Counted from the first letter of the stretch, positions 17,496 to 26,060 are shown. The stretch: 42,772 bases of DNA from Anaerolineae bacterium (GCA_025454475.1 JALOOJ010000025.1:1-42772), one strand, 5' to 3'. Notes: generated by a model not told the origin, from the sequence alone. Made by a program: numbers and translations.

Positions 17496-17813
17496 GTGTA
17501 CGCAGTCATCAGGGCCGGGGGGCATCAGTACAAAGCATCTGTTGGGGATGAGCTCATTGTGGAGCGTCTCCCTTACGCGGTCGGCGCACAGGTCGAGCTT
17601 GGCGAGGTCTATCTGCTGGCGGCTGAGGATGGCGTGTCGGTAGGACACCCTAGAGTGGATGGGGCAATGGTCCGGGCCACAGTCCTGGATGAGTTCCAAG
17701 GACCGAAGATTCACATCTTCAAGTACAAGCCGAAGGAGCGCTATCGGCGCCGAATGGGCCATCGTCAGACGTATATGCGCTTGCGCATTGATGAGATCGT
17801 AAAAGGAGCATAG
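17496..17813 (+). CDS. rplU: Large ribosomal subunit protein bL21
   Basis: A 105-residue L21, a 23S rRNA-binding protein of the 50S subunit. The sequence begins [19 protein letters not shown] and has the typical [14 protein letters not shown] basic loop near the C-terminus. I chose the GTG at 17496: it gives the canonical L21 N-terminus and has GGGGAGGA (17483-17490) 5 bases upstream. The in-frame ATG at 17481 overlaps that ribosome site and would add five odd residues. First gene of the L21-L27-L31 operon, 2 bases before rpmA. Confidence 0.97.
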   Translation: MYAVIRAGGHQYKASVGDELIVERLPYAVGAQVELGEVYLLAAEDGVSVGHPRVDGAMVRATVLDEFQGPKIHIFKYKPKERYRRRMGHRQTYMRLRIDEIVKGA

Positions 17814-17815
17814 CG

Positions 17816-18076
17816 ATGGCACGGAAGAAAGCTACCGGGACCAACGGGCGCGACAGTAACGCCAAGCGGCGTGGTGTCAAGAGATACGGCGGTGAGCGCG
17901 TCCGCGCAGGCAACATCATTGTGCGGCAGGTTGGAGAGCACCTCAAGGCGGGTGTGAACGTGGGTGTGGGCAAAGACTATACGCTCTATTCGCTGGTGGA
18001 TGGGGTGGTGAAGTTCGATGTGGTTCGCGGTCGCAAGCGCGTCAACGTTGTGGCGACGATGGAGGTGGGGGCATGA
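17816..18076 (+). CDS. rpmA: Large ribosomal subunit protein bL27
   Basis: An 86-residue L27, whose N-terminal tail reaches the peptidyl-transferase centre in known ribosomes. Typical features are the [18 protein letters not shown] stretch and the GNIIVRQ strand. The tail starts directly as [10 protein letters not shown], with no cleavable N-terminal extension of the kind seen in Firmicutes. AAAGGAGC lies just upstream. The stop overlaps the L31 start as ATGA. Confidence 0.97.
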   Translation: MARKKATGTNGRDSNAKRRGVKRYGGERVRAGNIIVRQVGEHLKAGVNVGVGKDYTLYSLVDGVVKFDVVRGRKRVNVVATMEVGA

Positions 18077-18588
18077 AAGCCGATCTCCATCCGAAGTGGT
18101 ATCCTGAAGCGCAGGTGATCTGCGCTTGTGGCAACACTTGGACAACTGGCGCCACCGTTCCCGAGATCCGCACCGATGTGTGTTCGGTGTGTCACCCGTT
18201 CTACTCGGGCGAGCAGCGCATCGTCGACACCGAGGGTCAGGTGGACCGGTTCATGCGGCGTCTTCGGGCCCGCGAAGACACCATCCAGGAAGTCGAGCGG
18301 CAGAAGGCTTCTCGAACCTCGCCGGAGCTGCCACTGGCGTCGCTGGAGCTCGCCTCGCGACTTGAGGGGGTCCTTGCCGAGGCCGGTATTGCGAAAGTCG
18401 GCGACCTATTGGCTCTTTTGACCGAGAAGGGTGACGATGGCCTTACCAGCATCAAGGGCGTGGGCCTGAAGGCGCTTGCCGACATCAAGAAGGGCCTGCG
18501 AGCGCGAGGCTTCGTCCTACCGGGTGATGAGATGCCCGCGGCGGGGCTTGCAAGCACAGAGGAAGCCCCAGCGGCAGCAGCCGCGTAA
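18073..18588 (+). CDS. rpmE: bL31 ribosomal protein fused to an RNA polymerase alpha-CTD-like (HhH) domain
   Basis: A 171-residue protein, about 100 residues longer than ordinary L31. Residues 1-70 are zinc-type L31: [12 protein letters not shown], Cys17/Cys19 in CACGNTW, Cys37/Cys40 in [10 protein letters not shown], and VDRFMRRL. A charged linker (about 66-85) follows. Residues about 87-150 then read like the C-terminal domain of the RNA polymerase alpha subunit: [43 protein letters not shown] and RGFVLP. Aligned by eye to E. coli alpha, Arg96 matches R265, Gly131 G296 and Lys133 K298, with Asp137 in place of E302; N268, C269 and S299 are not kept. An Ala-rich tail ends the protein. It is translationally coupled to rpmA by ATGA. 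A more generic helix-hairpin-helix is the alternative reading. Confidence 0.88.
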   Translation: MKADLHPKWYPEAQVICACGNTWTTGATVPEIRTDVCSVCHPFYSGEQRIVDTEGQVDRFMRRLRAREDTIQEVERQKASRTSPELPLASLELASRLEGVLAEAGIAKVGDLLALLTEKGDDGLTSIKGVGLKALADIKKGLRARGFVLPGDEMPAAGLASTEEAPAAAAA

Positions 18589-18600
18589 CGGTGAACCAAC

Positions 18601-18633
18601 GAGGCAGGGGACACCCCCCTGCCTCTTTTTTTT
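18601..18633 (+). terminator. Intrinsic terminator of the rplU-rpmA-rpmE operon
   Basis: A perfect 10-bp stem, GAGGCAGGGG (18601-18610) with CCCCTGCCTC (18616-18625), a 5-base loop and eight T (18626-18633). It lies 12 bases after the L31 stop. Confidence 0.95.
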
Positions 18634-18652
18634 CTATCAACTGGGAGTGGCT

Positions 18653-19270
18653 ATGCTGACAGATACCAGTTCCGGATGGATTGAGGTCATCTGTGGCAGC
18701 ATGTTCAGCGGCAAGACGGAGGAACTTATCCGGCGCTTGCGTAGAGCGGAGATCGCGCGCCAGCGAGTCCAGGTCTTCAAGCCCCAGATCGATACGCGTT
18801 ATGCTCACACCGCCATCGCCTCACATAATGGCCTGAAGATCGACGCGATTCCGGTTGCCGGGTGTGACGAGATTCGGAGCCTCCTTGCCCCGGAAGCTGA
18901 TGTCATTGCCATTGATGAGGTCCAGTTCTTCACGCAGGATATCATCGGCCTGTGCAACGAATTGGCTGATCGTGGGAAGCGGGTCATATGCGCCGGTCTG
19001 GATATGGACTTCCGCGGCGTGCCCTTTGGCCCAATACCGCAACTGCTGGCGATCGCGGAACGTGTGGACAAGCTGCAGGCGATTTGTGTTGTGTGCGGGC
19101 ATCCGGCTAGCCGAACCCAGCGCTTGATTGAGGGTGCGCCGGCGTGCTATGAGGACCCCGTGCTCCTGGTCGGGGCGATGGAAGTGTATCAGGCGCGCTG
19201 TCGTGAGCATCACGAAGTTCCCCGGCGTGCCCCCGTGGAGGGAAGCAGCGATGGGTGTGCCAGTTCCTGA
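18653..19270 (+). CDS. tdk: Thymidine kinase
   Basis: A 205-residue type II thymidine kinase, salvaging thymidine to dTMP. Seen: P-loop GSMFSGKT (15-22), AIDEVQFF with the catalytic-type Glu near residue 90, DMDFRGVPF, the zinc-site CVVCG near residue 145, TQRLI, and CREHHEVP at the end. The ATG at 18653 follows a GGGAG site and lies 19 bases after the terminator T-run. The open frame extends back over the L31 end and terminator, but that is not coding. It overlaps the next gene by 20 bases and so begins a nucleotide-salvage group with the two phosphoribosyltransferases. No promoter was identified between the terminator and the start. Confidence 0.96.
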   Translation: MLTDTSSGWIEVICGSMFSGKTEELIRRLRRAEIARQRVQVFKPQIDTRYAHTAIASHNGLKIDAIPVAGCDEIRSLLAPEADVIAIDEVQFFTQDIIGLCNELADRGKRVICAGLDMDFRGVPFGPIPQLLAIAERVDKLQAICVVCGHPASRTQRLIEGAPACYEDPVLLVGAMEVYQARCREHHEVPRRAPVEGSSDGCASS

Positions 19271-19811
19271 CTCCGTAGACTACATTCTGCTCGATGAACC
19301 TACCATCCAGAACCGTGTCCAGGAGATGGCGGATCAGATCAGTGCAGATTACCACGGAATTCGCAACGAGGATTTCCTGCTGGTTGGCGTTCTCAAGGGA
19401 TCATTCATCTACCTCGCTGACCTTGCGCGACGACTGACGGTCCCGCATCGCGTGGATTTCATCGCGCTGTCCAGTTACGCCGACAAAGCGGAGGCTACAG
19501 GTGCGGTCCGCCTGATCATGGACACACGCGCGGATGTGGCGGGCAAGCACGTGCTGATTGTTGAGGATATCCTGGATACCGGCTACACGCTGCGCTATCT
19601 CTACCGCTTGTTTGAGGCGCGCGAGCCTGCATCACTGCGTACGGCGGCGCTGCTGTCAAAGCCGGATCGCCACAAGGTGGAGGTCCCGCTGCACTACTTA
19701 GGCTTCTCGATCCCTGACGTGTGGGTCGTTGGCTACGGTCTGGACTATGCGGACCGCTTTCGCACCTTGCCCTACATTGCTGCGTTGAAGCCCCGAGTCT
19801 ACCAGAAGTGA
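19251..19811 (+). CDS. hpt: Hypoxanthine phosphoribosyltransferase, first of two tandem copies
   Basis: A 186-residue purine phosphoribosyltransferase, converting hypoxanthine or guanine plus PRPP to IMP or GMP. The PRPP loop [11 protein letters not shown] begins at Glu105; [15 protein letters not shown] and [18 protein letters not shown] are also family-typical. The ATG at 19251 has GGAGGGAAG upstream (about 19237-19245), inside the end of tdk; the genes overlap by 20 bases. A second, diverged copy follows after 8 bases. Whether the two differ in base preference (for example xanthine) is unknown. Confidence 0.94.
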   Translation: MGVPVPDSVDYILLDEPTIQNRVQEMADQISADYHGIRNEDFLLVGVLKGSFIYLADLARRLTVPHRVDFIALSSYADKAEATGAVRLIMDTRADVAGKHVLIVEDILDTGYTLRYLYRLFEAREPASLRTAALLSKPDRHKVEVPLHYLGFSIPDVWVVGYGLDYADRFRTLPYIAALKPRVYQK

Positions 19812-19819
19812 GGTCCGGT

Positions 19820-20380
19820 ATGTCTATGTTCAGCGACATCGAGCATGTGCTGGTCACGGAAGAAGAGATCAGCGACCGCATCGCTGTGCTGGCGGAGCAG
19901 ATGAATGCGCTTTACAGCGACGACGATCCTCCGATTCTTGTCTGCATCCTCAAAGGCGCCTTTATGTTCCTGGCGGACCTGACCCGCAAGCTCACGTTCC
20001 GGCACGAACTCGACTTCATGGAGATCTCAAGTTACGGCACAGGCACGACGAGCAGCGGCGTCGTCCGTATTCTGCTGGATCTCGCTTCCAGCATTGAGGG
20101 CCGACACGTGGTCATCGTAGAGGACATTGTCGATACCGGGCACACGCTGGATTACATCTTGCGAAACTTCGCTGCCCGCAATCCAGCCAGCGTGCGCGTA
20201 GCCACCTTGCTTAACAAACCCAGCCGCCGCGAGATCGATGTGCCGGTGCACTTCGTCGGCTTCGAGATTCCCAACGAGTTCGTGATGGGCTATGGCCTGG
20301 ACTATTCCGAGCAGTACCGGAATGTGCCCTATATCGGTGTGCTGAAACCCGAGGTATATCAGGAAAGTGCGGAGGACTGA
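19820..20380 (+). CDS. hpt: Hypoxanthine phosphoribosyltransferase, second tandem copy
   Basis: A 186-residue paralogue of the preceding protein, same length and same motif order: LVCILKGAFMFLADL, ISSYGTGTTSSG, PRPP loop VEDIVDTGHTL from Glu101, and VMGYGLDYSEQYRNVPYI. Here the flexible-loop SSYGTGTTSSGVV region matches classic bacterial Hpt, whereas copy 1 reads [13 protein letters not shown]. This copy is therefore the better candidate for the ordinary enzyme. GAGG lies directly upstream of the ATG at 19820. The next gene, a sortase, starts 18 bases later. Confidence 0.95.
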   Translation: MSMFSDIEHVLVTEEEISDRIAVLAEQMNALYSDDDPPILVCILKGAFMFLADLTRKLTFRHELDFMEISSYGTGTTSSGVVRILLDLASSIEGRHVVIVEDIVDTGHTLDYILRNFAARNPASVRVATLLNKPSRREIDVPVHFVGFEIPNEFVMGYGLDYSEQYRNVPYIGVLKPEVYQESAED

Positions 20381-20398
20381 CGCGTAGGGTCGCAGGCG

Positions 20399-21232
20399 AT
20401 GGCGAGACGGCGACTTGCTAGATTCCTGCTGTTTGGTGGCATTGCCCTGATCGTGCTGGCCGGGGTGCTCACTGTCCCACGGCTGGCGCTATACGTTGAG
20501 ACGCAGCTCTACACCCGTCGCATTCCTACAGCACCGGTGTTGAGCACAGATGAGGCGCCACGTACTACGCCGGTTGTGCTGCTTCCGGCAAATGACGGTG
20601 ATCAGAGCACGCCGCCACCTGCAGCGCCTTCTTCGACGCCGAACTCGCGGGTTGTTGCGTTGACTCCGTCTGACACGCCGCGGGCCACGCCTGTGTTCAC
20701 GCCCACCCCCACTCCTACAGCAACTCCGACCGTCGTGTGGTCGGGCACTGCTCCGACCAGCCTCTCGATCCCCAGCATCGACCTCGAAGCGCCCGTCATC
20801 CCAATAGGCTGGAAGATGACGACCGTGAACGGGCAAAGCCAAGCGATCTGGGATGTGCCCGATGGGCGACGGATCGGCTGGCATAACACGTCCGTGGCGT
20901 TGGGCGTTGCGGGCAACACCGTCCTCAATGGCCACAATACGTCCGGGGGAGAGGTATTTCGCGATCTATACAGGGTCGAGCCTGGAGCGCAGATCTTTGT
21001 CGATGGAACGGATGGAAACGTATATGTCTACAAAGTTGACCAGAAGTACATCCTGCGCGAGGCTGGACAGCCTCTGTCTGTTCGTCTGGAGAATGCGCGG
21101 TATATTCAGGAGACGCTGGACGAACGCCTGACCTTGGTCACTTGCCATCCCTATGGCAGCTTGGCGAATCGCCTTGTGCTGATCGCGTTTCCCGTTGATG
21201 AGACAGTTCTGGATCGTGGGGGAGCGAATTGA
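20399..21232 (+). CDS. Sortase
   Basis: A 277-residue sortase, a cell-surface transpeptidase that joins proteins to the wall or to each other. An N-terminal membrane anchor (about residues 8-30) is followed by a long Thr/Pro-rich linker (about 41-112, ending TPTPTPTATP). The sortase barrel (about 118-270) holds the catalytic triad positions His179 (VLNGHNTSGG), Cys249 (LVTCHP) and Arg258 (NRLVLIAF). The SIPSIDLEAPVIPIG opening fits class D/E/F-like sortases. No sorting-signal substrate is visible in this window. It lies 18 bases after hpt copy 2, and its stop region overlaps the start region of the next gene. Confidence 0.9.
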   Translation: MARRRLARFLLFGGIALIVLAGVLTVPRLALYVETQLYTRRIPTAPVLSTDEAPRTTPVVLLPANDGDQSTPPPAAPSSTPNSRVVALTPSDTPRATPVFTPTPTPTATPTVVWSGTAPTSLSIPSIDLEAPVIPIGWKMTTVNGQSQAIWDVPDGRRIGWHNTSVALGVAGNTVLNGHNTSGGEVFRDLYRVEPGAQIFVDGTDGNVYVYKVDQKYILREAGQPLSVRLENARYIQETLDERLTLVTCHPYGSLANRLVLIAFPVDETVLDRGGAN

Positions 21233-21234
21233 CG

Positions 21235-21816
21235 ATGGAGCTACGGAACGTGTCGAGCCCAGCAAGGGCGAACTGCTTGCGGCTGCCAAGGCCGCTACAG
21301 CGTTTGTTCGGTAAGATCCAGCGGAACCATGCGCTGGAGCACGCGACGATTAACCTGTTGACCCAGCAATATCCAGGCGCGCGGGTGATGGGGATTTCTG
21401 GCCCGATGGGCTTTGCGCTTTACTCCTCGCTAACAGCGGACGAAGTTATCCCAGCTGTCCGGCAAGCCCTTACTGCGTTACAGGCAGGGGAGGCCTGGCT
21501 CGCGGTCCACGAGAACTGTGGGACCAACCTCGTGATTACTGCGATGATGACTACGCTGGCCTCGCTCCTGGGCTTGGGCTATGGTCGACGCTCCAGGCGG
21601 GGTCTCTCGGACCTTGTCCAGCGGCTTCCACAGGTCGTGCTGCTCAATGCCGCGGCTCTCGCTGCGGCGGAGCCGGTGGCGCGTTGGGTACAGACGAACT
21701 GGATGACCAATCCCGATCTCGGCGACACTGAGATCTCCTCGTTCTTCACCGACTTCCAGGGCGGGTTGCGCCGCGTACGTGTGCACACGCGGCAGGTTCG
21801 GGCATCCCAGGATTGA
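21235..21816 (+). CDS. DUF6391-like protein
   Basis: A 193-residue protein resembling the DUF6391 family by its NHALEHATINLL motif near residue 32 and the following GISGPMGFALY; the family assignment is from memory. A hydrophobic segment (about 100-116, LVITAMMTTLASLLGLG) and a second (about 133-148) suggest membrane association. NHALEHAT carries two His and a Glu that could bind metal, but no enzyme activity is established. I chose the ATG at 21235; a TTG at 21229 that overlaps the sortase stop is also possible, as the GGAG site (21221-21224) serves either. Confidence 0.65.
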   Translation: MELRNVSSPARANCLRLPRPLQRLFGKIQRNHALEHATINLLTQQYPGARVMGISGPMGFALYSSLTADEVIPAVRQALTALQAGEAWLAVHENCGTNLVITAMMTTLASLLGLGYGRRSRRGLSDLVQRLPQVVLLNAAALAAAEPVARWVQTNWMTNPDLGDTEISSFFTDFQGGLRRVRVHTRQVRASQD

Positions 21817-21849
21817 GCCGGATGCGCTCCCCAGGCTGGGCTTGACTCC

Positions 21850-22806
21850 ATGCTTCACATTCTCCACGGGGAGAACGCTGTACTCCGCCGCGAAGCGTTA
21901 GCTGCAGCTGTCGATAGGTCGGGCCTCTCCCCTGATTTCGGTGATATCAATACCGAGACACTCGAAGGTAACGCGTCGATGGGTGATATGCGGCGCGCCT
22001 GTCTCACAGTGCCCTTTCTGGGAGAGGTCCGTGTAGTCATCGCGCGCGATGTCTTGGCGGCCCTGAAGGGTGATGACGTGCAGGAGCTCGCCGACTTCCT
22101 GCCGATGGTACCGTCGACGACGTGCCTGATCTTCGACGAGGACCGTACCCTTCCCAAGAGGCATCCCGTGTTGAGCGCTGCTGCTGCGCTCGGAGCTGAG
22201 GTGGTGCTCTGTGCGTTGCCTGACACGCGCGACCTGCCGCAATGGATTCGCGAGCGGACTGAGCGCTATGGGGCAAAGATCGAGCCTCGGGCAGCTTTGC
22301 TCCTGGCACAGAACATCGGGATGAACCTGCTGTTGCTTGATCAGGAGGTTCAAAAGCTGCTGCTCTATGTTGGACAGGGCGTCACGGTCACGGTTGACGA
22401 TGTGCTGGTGATGGTTCCCTACGTGCAATCTGCGGATGTGATCTTTCAGATGGTGGATGCACTGGGACAGCGGGACGCGAGTCTCGCAGCTACTCACCTG
22501 CACCGGTTGCTGGAAGTGGGAGAGCATCCCTTGGGCATCTTCGGGATGGTGGTGCGCCAGTTTCGGCTACTGCTCCAGGTACGTTGGATGAGTGATCGTC
22601 GACATACACAAGCGCAGATCGTGTCCAGGCTTAAGCTCCACCCCTTTGTGGTCAGCAAGATCTACGCGCAGGCAGGTCGCTTCACAGCGGGTCAGCTTCG
22701 AGATGCCTACCGCCTCCTATACCGCACCGATGTGGCAGTGAAGCGCGGTGAGGTGCCTACGGAACTGGCACTCGACATGCTCATCGCTCAGCTCACGCGG
22801 CTCTGA
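21850..22806 (+). CDS. holA: DNA polymerase III delta subunit
   Basis: A 318-residue HolA, the clamp-loader subunit that opens the sliding clamp. Seen: the YGEN-like HGENAVLRREAL start, MRRACLTVPFLGEVRVVIARDV (the region that contacts the clamp), LIFDEDRTLPKRHP, the middle AAA+-like part with NLLLLDQEVQKLLLY, and a C-terminal collar domain ending DVAVKRGEVPTELALDMLIAQL. The length is typical. It starts 33 bases after the DUF6391-like gene and is followed by a 192-base gap holding the promoter of the next gene. Confidence 0.93.
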   Translation: MLHILHGENAVLRREALAAAVDRSGLSPDFGDINTETLEGNASMGDMRRACLTVPFLGEVRVVIARDVLAALKGDDVQELADFLPMVPSTTCLIFDEDRTLPKRHPVLSAAAALGAEVVLCALPDTRDLPQWIRERTERYGAKIEPRAALLLAQNIGMNLLLLDQEVQKLLLYVGQGVTVTVDDVLVMVPYVQSADVIFQMVDALGQRDASLAATHLHRLLEVGEHPLGIFGMVVRQFRLLLQVRWMSDRRHTQAQIVSRLKLHPFVVSKIYAQAGRFTAGQLRDAYRLLYRTDVAVKRGEVPTELALDMLIAQLTRL

Positions 22807-22921
22807 GAACCCCTGTTCAGCCCCCTATCCCTGAGCTGAGCACTCATATGACCTCATCAGTGGCGGCAACGGTACGTTCACGCACCCCTGCGCGGCTGCT
22901 CAGATCGTAATTTGCGAGGCG

Positions 22922-22950
22922 TTGTTTTTCTTTTTCCCTTGTGATATACT
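22922..22950 (+). promoter_or_regulatory. Candidate promoter of the HEAT-repeat gene
   Basis: TTGTTT (22922-22927), 17 bases, then TATACT (22945-22950), with TG one base before the -10 box (extended -10). It lies about 40-70 bases before the start codon in an AT-rich patch unlike its surroundings. Confidence 0.65.
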
Positions 22951-22998
22951 GCTGGTGCTCGGCTACGGCCGTGCCAACATAAGGGACAAAGGTGAAAT

Positions 22999-24261
22999 AT
23001 GATTCATAACAACACTTCGGATCGAAGCGCTGCGGTTTCGCGTTTGGTCGAATCGCTCACGAGCCCCAATCCCAGGATGCGTTCCCAGGCTGCCGAAGAC
23101 CTGGGTAAACTGGAGGCGCAGGAAGCCGCACCGGCGCTGATCACGCGGTTGCAGGACGACGTCAACACCTACGTTCGCAGTTCCTGTGCCGATGCGTTGG
23201 GACGTCTTGGCGATGTCAGAGCGATCTTCCCCTTGATCGACGGCCTCCGAGACTCCAGTTCATTTGTCCGACGGGCATCAGCTATTGCCTTGGGTCAGAT
23301 GCAGGCGAAGCAGGCTCAGGGAGCGCTGGTTCGTGCGCTGGACGATCCCAACTTCTATGTCCGCCGGGCTGCTATCAACGCCATTGGCAAGCTGGAGATA
23401 CCGGACCTTGGGGCGATGCTGCTCCCGTGCCTTGAGACACCCGATCCCCGCATCCGCCGGACGACGGTCATTGCACTGAGGCGGCTTGAGGCGCACGATG
23501 CCGTTCCGGCGATGGTAGCTGTGCTCGAGGGCTACCTGCTCGAACCCAATCAGCGCGATCTGCCTGTGGTGAAGACCCTCGTCGTCGCCTTGGGCGAGAT
23601 GGGCGCAAAGGGAGCGGTGCCGGTGCTGATCCAGGTAATGCAGGGCTACGTGGGAGTACGCTCTCTGGCTGCCAAGGCACTAGGCAAGATGGGCGACGTG
23701 CAGGCCGCCGATGCCCTGCTAGCAGCTCTGAAGGATGAGAAGAGCAGGTCGCTGCAGCTCTGCGCGATGAAGAGCCTGGGGCACCTCGGGTACCGCGCCG
23801 CCGTGCCTATGATTCGACCATTCCTGAAAGCATCAGACCCGCGGTTGCGTCGCACCGCGGCGCTCACCTTGGGCCTCCTCAAGGATCGCGAAGCTGCCCC
23901 GCTGCTACTCAAGATGGCACGTGAGGACGAGAGCCCGCTCGTGCGGCCCGCTGCCGTGGAGGCGATCGGTCTTGTTGGCGATCCGCGGATGATAGACAAG
24001 CTGCTGCCCCTTGCGAGCGACAACAATGCCTATCTCCGTGCTGCGTTGGCGCACGCGTTGAGCTCTCTGGATGGCAATACACCTCAGGTACGGAGGGTGT
24101 TGGAGCACCTGAGAGACGACGGTGTCCGGCACGTCGCCGTGGCGGCTGAGCGTGCGCTCGCCAACTGCGCGGTTCCAGCAGGGCTAAGCGACCAAGATGC
24201 CTGTCCCGCGCCCGACAGACAGCACGTTTCGTGGTTGCGGCGTTTCCTCGGTCGGAACTAG
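22999..24261 (+). CDS. HEAT-repeat (PBS-lyase-type) protein
   Basis: A 420-residue protein made almost entirely of about 30-residue HEAT repeats. Each repeat pairs two helices around a VRxxAAxALGxL core; examples are MRSQAAEDLGKLEA, YVRSSCADALGRLGD, FVRRASAIALGQM and YVRRAAINAIGKLE. Such repeats form curved binding scaffolds, often for proteins or cofactors. There is no signal peptide or catalytic domain, so no partner can be named. AAAGGTG precedes the ATG. It has its own promoter and converges on the DUF5107 gene, whose stop is 6 bases away. Confidence 0.85.
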   Translation: MIHNNTSDRSAAVSRLVESLTSPNPRMRSQAAEDLGKLEAQEAAPALITRLQDDVNTYVRSSCADALGRLGDVRAIFPLIDGLRDSSSFVRRASAIALGQMQAKQAQGALVRALDDPNFYVRRAAINAIGKLEIPDLGAMLLPCLETPDPRIRRTTVIALRRLEAHDAVPAMVAVLEGYLLEPNQRDLPVVKTLVVALGEMGAKGAVPVLIQVMQGYVGVRSLAAKALGKMGDVQAADALLAALKDEKSRSLQLCAMKSLGHLGYRAAVPMIRPFLKASDPRLRRTAALTLGLLKDREAAPLLLKMAREDESPLVRPAAVEAIGLVGDPRMIDKLLPLASDNNAYLRAALAHALSSLDGNTPQVRRVLEHLRDDGVRHVAVAAERALANCAVPAGLSDQDACPAPDRQHVSWLRRFLGRN

Positions 24262-24267
24262 GCCCAC

Positions 24268-25932
24268 CTAGGGCACAGCGCCCGTCTGGATCAAGTACTC
24301 GCCAGCCGTGGAGCGCAGCCTGAGCCCCAGTGGCTCTTCGGTTCCCGCTGGTCGATTCCAGAAGCTGCGGAATGCCTGTCCTGGCAAGAGCGCCAGACTC
24401 CAGGATGTGGATGCAGCTCCACCCACGTATAGGGTGAGTTCCCCTGTCGTCGGCGCGGTGACAGCGGTACCGACTTCGACGGTCCCACCGACCTCGGAGA
24501 GGCTCAGGACTGCGACGGCATTTGCTGATCGGACACTCCCGATGCCCTGTGCCGGATACCAGCGCTCGGTCCACCCCACGCTTGCCCCCGGCTGTAGGGT
24601 GGCATAGTCGGCGAAGGTCGCTGTTGCCCCGCTCCAGAGCTCGATATAGCTGCTGCCATCGTCGGTCCACAGCGATGGTGGGAGCGTTGCCGGACCGAAG
24701 ATTTTCGTGCCTGCGGGCCATCCCGGGTTGAACGTGCGGACGATGCCCTGGTCGGCGTCCTCGTCGTACAGGGCCACAAAGCCTTCAGACACGTGAGGAA
24801 CGAAGAAGCCGAGGTAGTTGCTCCACGTCCCGTAGCGACTCAGATCACGGCCCCCGTAGATTGGCCAGGCCAGGGGCTGCCACGGCCCGGGCAACGCGCC
24901 GTCGCCTGTGGAATGGACAATGACCTGGTCTGTAGGGAGGATCACGCGGGTGCGTGCGCCAACCCGGTTGTCTCCCAGTGTTATCATCGCGTTGAGCCAC
25001 AGTTGGTACGATTGGGGTGTGCCGGTGGCGTTCTTGGCCCACGGGGCGATGGTAAGATAGCTGTGCTCAGCGTCGAGGGAGATTGCGACCCCCACTGTGA
25101 CGCCGGTGCGATCCTCGGTGTCGCTGACCGTGATGACGATGCCGCGCGCTGTCTGCGCCACAGTGTAGGCCCACGGACGCCATTCGTTAAGGCCGTGCTC
25201 CTCAACCGGAAATGCCCACTCAATGCCGCCCGCAGCCAGCCACCACCCGCGATACCCCCACTGTGTGGGCTTCACCACCGGGTTCTCGTAGAGCAGGTGA
25301 CGACCTGTTGCTTTGTCGATCCACCGGTAGATGCGTCCACCCAACTGAGGCAACACCGTCACAATAACGTAGTCGTTCTCGAGTACGAGCGCCTGATAGC
25401 TCCGTGGCGCGGGCGGCCCGACCCTAGCCGCATCCATCCTTGGGTAAGGGTAGATCGGATCGTCGGGCGTCGTTGACTGGAAGGCAGCCTCATAGCCATA
25501 GGTTTGCAGCGTTAGCGTCGTCTCGTAGGCGCGGAGCAGACCCGCCGGCCTGGCAAGCGGCTGGTCGGGCTGAGGAGTGCCCGTGGGGGCGACCGTTAGG
25601 GTTGGGGATCCCGTGGGCGTTACCGGCTCAGGAGTGGCTGGCGCAACTGTAGTCGGCGCTGGTGTTGGGGACCCTGTGAGCCCCGTGGTCGCCGCGGCGG
25701 CCACCGTTACGGTTGGGTGGGTGAGCGTGGCGCGACGCGTCGACGTTGCAGGGATCGGTGATGCGGTCGTTGTCGGCACGCGTGAGGGTGCCGCTGTGAC
25801 GGTCGCGGGCTGCGTATGCACGCGCGGTGTAGCGGTTGCGGTGGGCGTCGGCGCCGGCGAGACGGCGCACGCCACGGCACTTGCGGCGAGCAGGCTTATG
25901 AGCCCATATCTCAGTGCGATTCTGTGGTACAC
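24268..25932 (-). CDS. DUF5107-like lipoprotein (mutarotase-like fold)
   Basis: A 554-residue exported protein. The GTG start at 25932 has AAGGGAG just upstream. The signal ends at a likely lipid-attached Cys22 (SAVAC). A long Thr/Pro/Ala linker (about 24-130, with TPTATATP) leads to a beta-sandwich domain. Its segments YVIVTVLPQLGGRIYRWIDKATGRHLLYENPV and GGIEWAFPVEEHGL match DUF5107-type, galactose-mutarotase-like proteins that probably bind carbohydrate. It is anchored on the cell surface and may process or bind sugars, which would suit the glycan genes at the left end; that link is inference. Its upstream region is shared with purA. Confidence 0.75.
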   Translation of the reverse strand: MYHRIALRYGLISLLAASAVACAVSPAPTPTATATPRVHTQPATVTAAPSRVPTTTASPIPATSTRRATLTHPTVTVAAAATTGLTGSPTPAPTTVAPATPEPVTPTGSPTLTVAPTGTPQPDQPLARPAGLLRAYETTLTLQTYGYEAAFQSTTPDDPIYPYPRMDAARVGPPAPRSYQALVLENDYVIVTVLPQLGGRIYRWIDKATGRHLLYENPVVKPTQWGYRGWWLAAGGIEWAFPVEEHGLNEWRPWAYTVAQTARGIVITVSDTEDRTGVTVGVAISLDAEHSYLTIAPWAKNATGTPQSYQLWLNAMITLGDNRVGARTRVILPTDQVIVHSTGDGALPGPWQPLAWPIYGGRDLSRYGTWSNYLGFFVPHVSEGFVALYDEDADQGIVRTFNPGWPAGTKIFGPATLPPSLWTDDGSSYIELWSGATATFADYATLQPGASVGWTERWYPAQGIGSVRSANAVAVLSLSEVGGTVEVGTAVTAPTTGELTLYVGGAASTSWSLALLPGQAFRSFWNRPAGTEEPLGLRLRSTAGEYLIQTGAVP

Positions 25933-26054
25933 AGCTCCCTTTGCATCCGGTCAGGTTACAGCGATCCCTTGACCCCATTGTAGCGTCCAGCTCTCCGGGG
26001 GCAAAGGCGACGGATGTCGAAGCAGCCGACCGGCTCAACCGCGGGGCAATCGGC

Positions 26055-26060
26055 TATAAT
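26055..26060 (+). promoter_or_regulatory. Candidate -10 box for the purA-purB transcript
   Basis: A perfect TATAAT lies about 110 bases before purA in the 235-base divergent region shared with the DUF5107 lipoprotein gene (25933-26167). No good -35 hexamer is visible 16-18 bases upstream, so the call is tentative. Confidence 0.45.

Noticed and set aside
18476-18652. Upstream extension of thymidine kinase
   Set aside because: It would cross the L31 C-terminus and the intrinsic terminator; the ATG at 18653 gives the normal length.
22807-22921. Possible small gene or RNA between holA and the HEAT-repeat gene
   Set aside because: No start with a ribosome site, no strong hairpin and no tRNA-like fold; only the promoter further downstream is supported.
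22999-24261. DNA-level tandem repeat or mobile array
   Set aside because: The periodicity is at protein level (HEAT repeats); the DNA units are too diverged to be a recent tandem array.
24793-25476. 227-residue open frame on the + strand opposite the DUF5107 gene
   Set aside because: Antisense to a gene with a lipoprotein signal and conserved domain; composition is shadow-like and no ribosome site or motif was seen.
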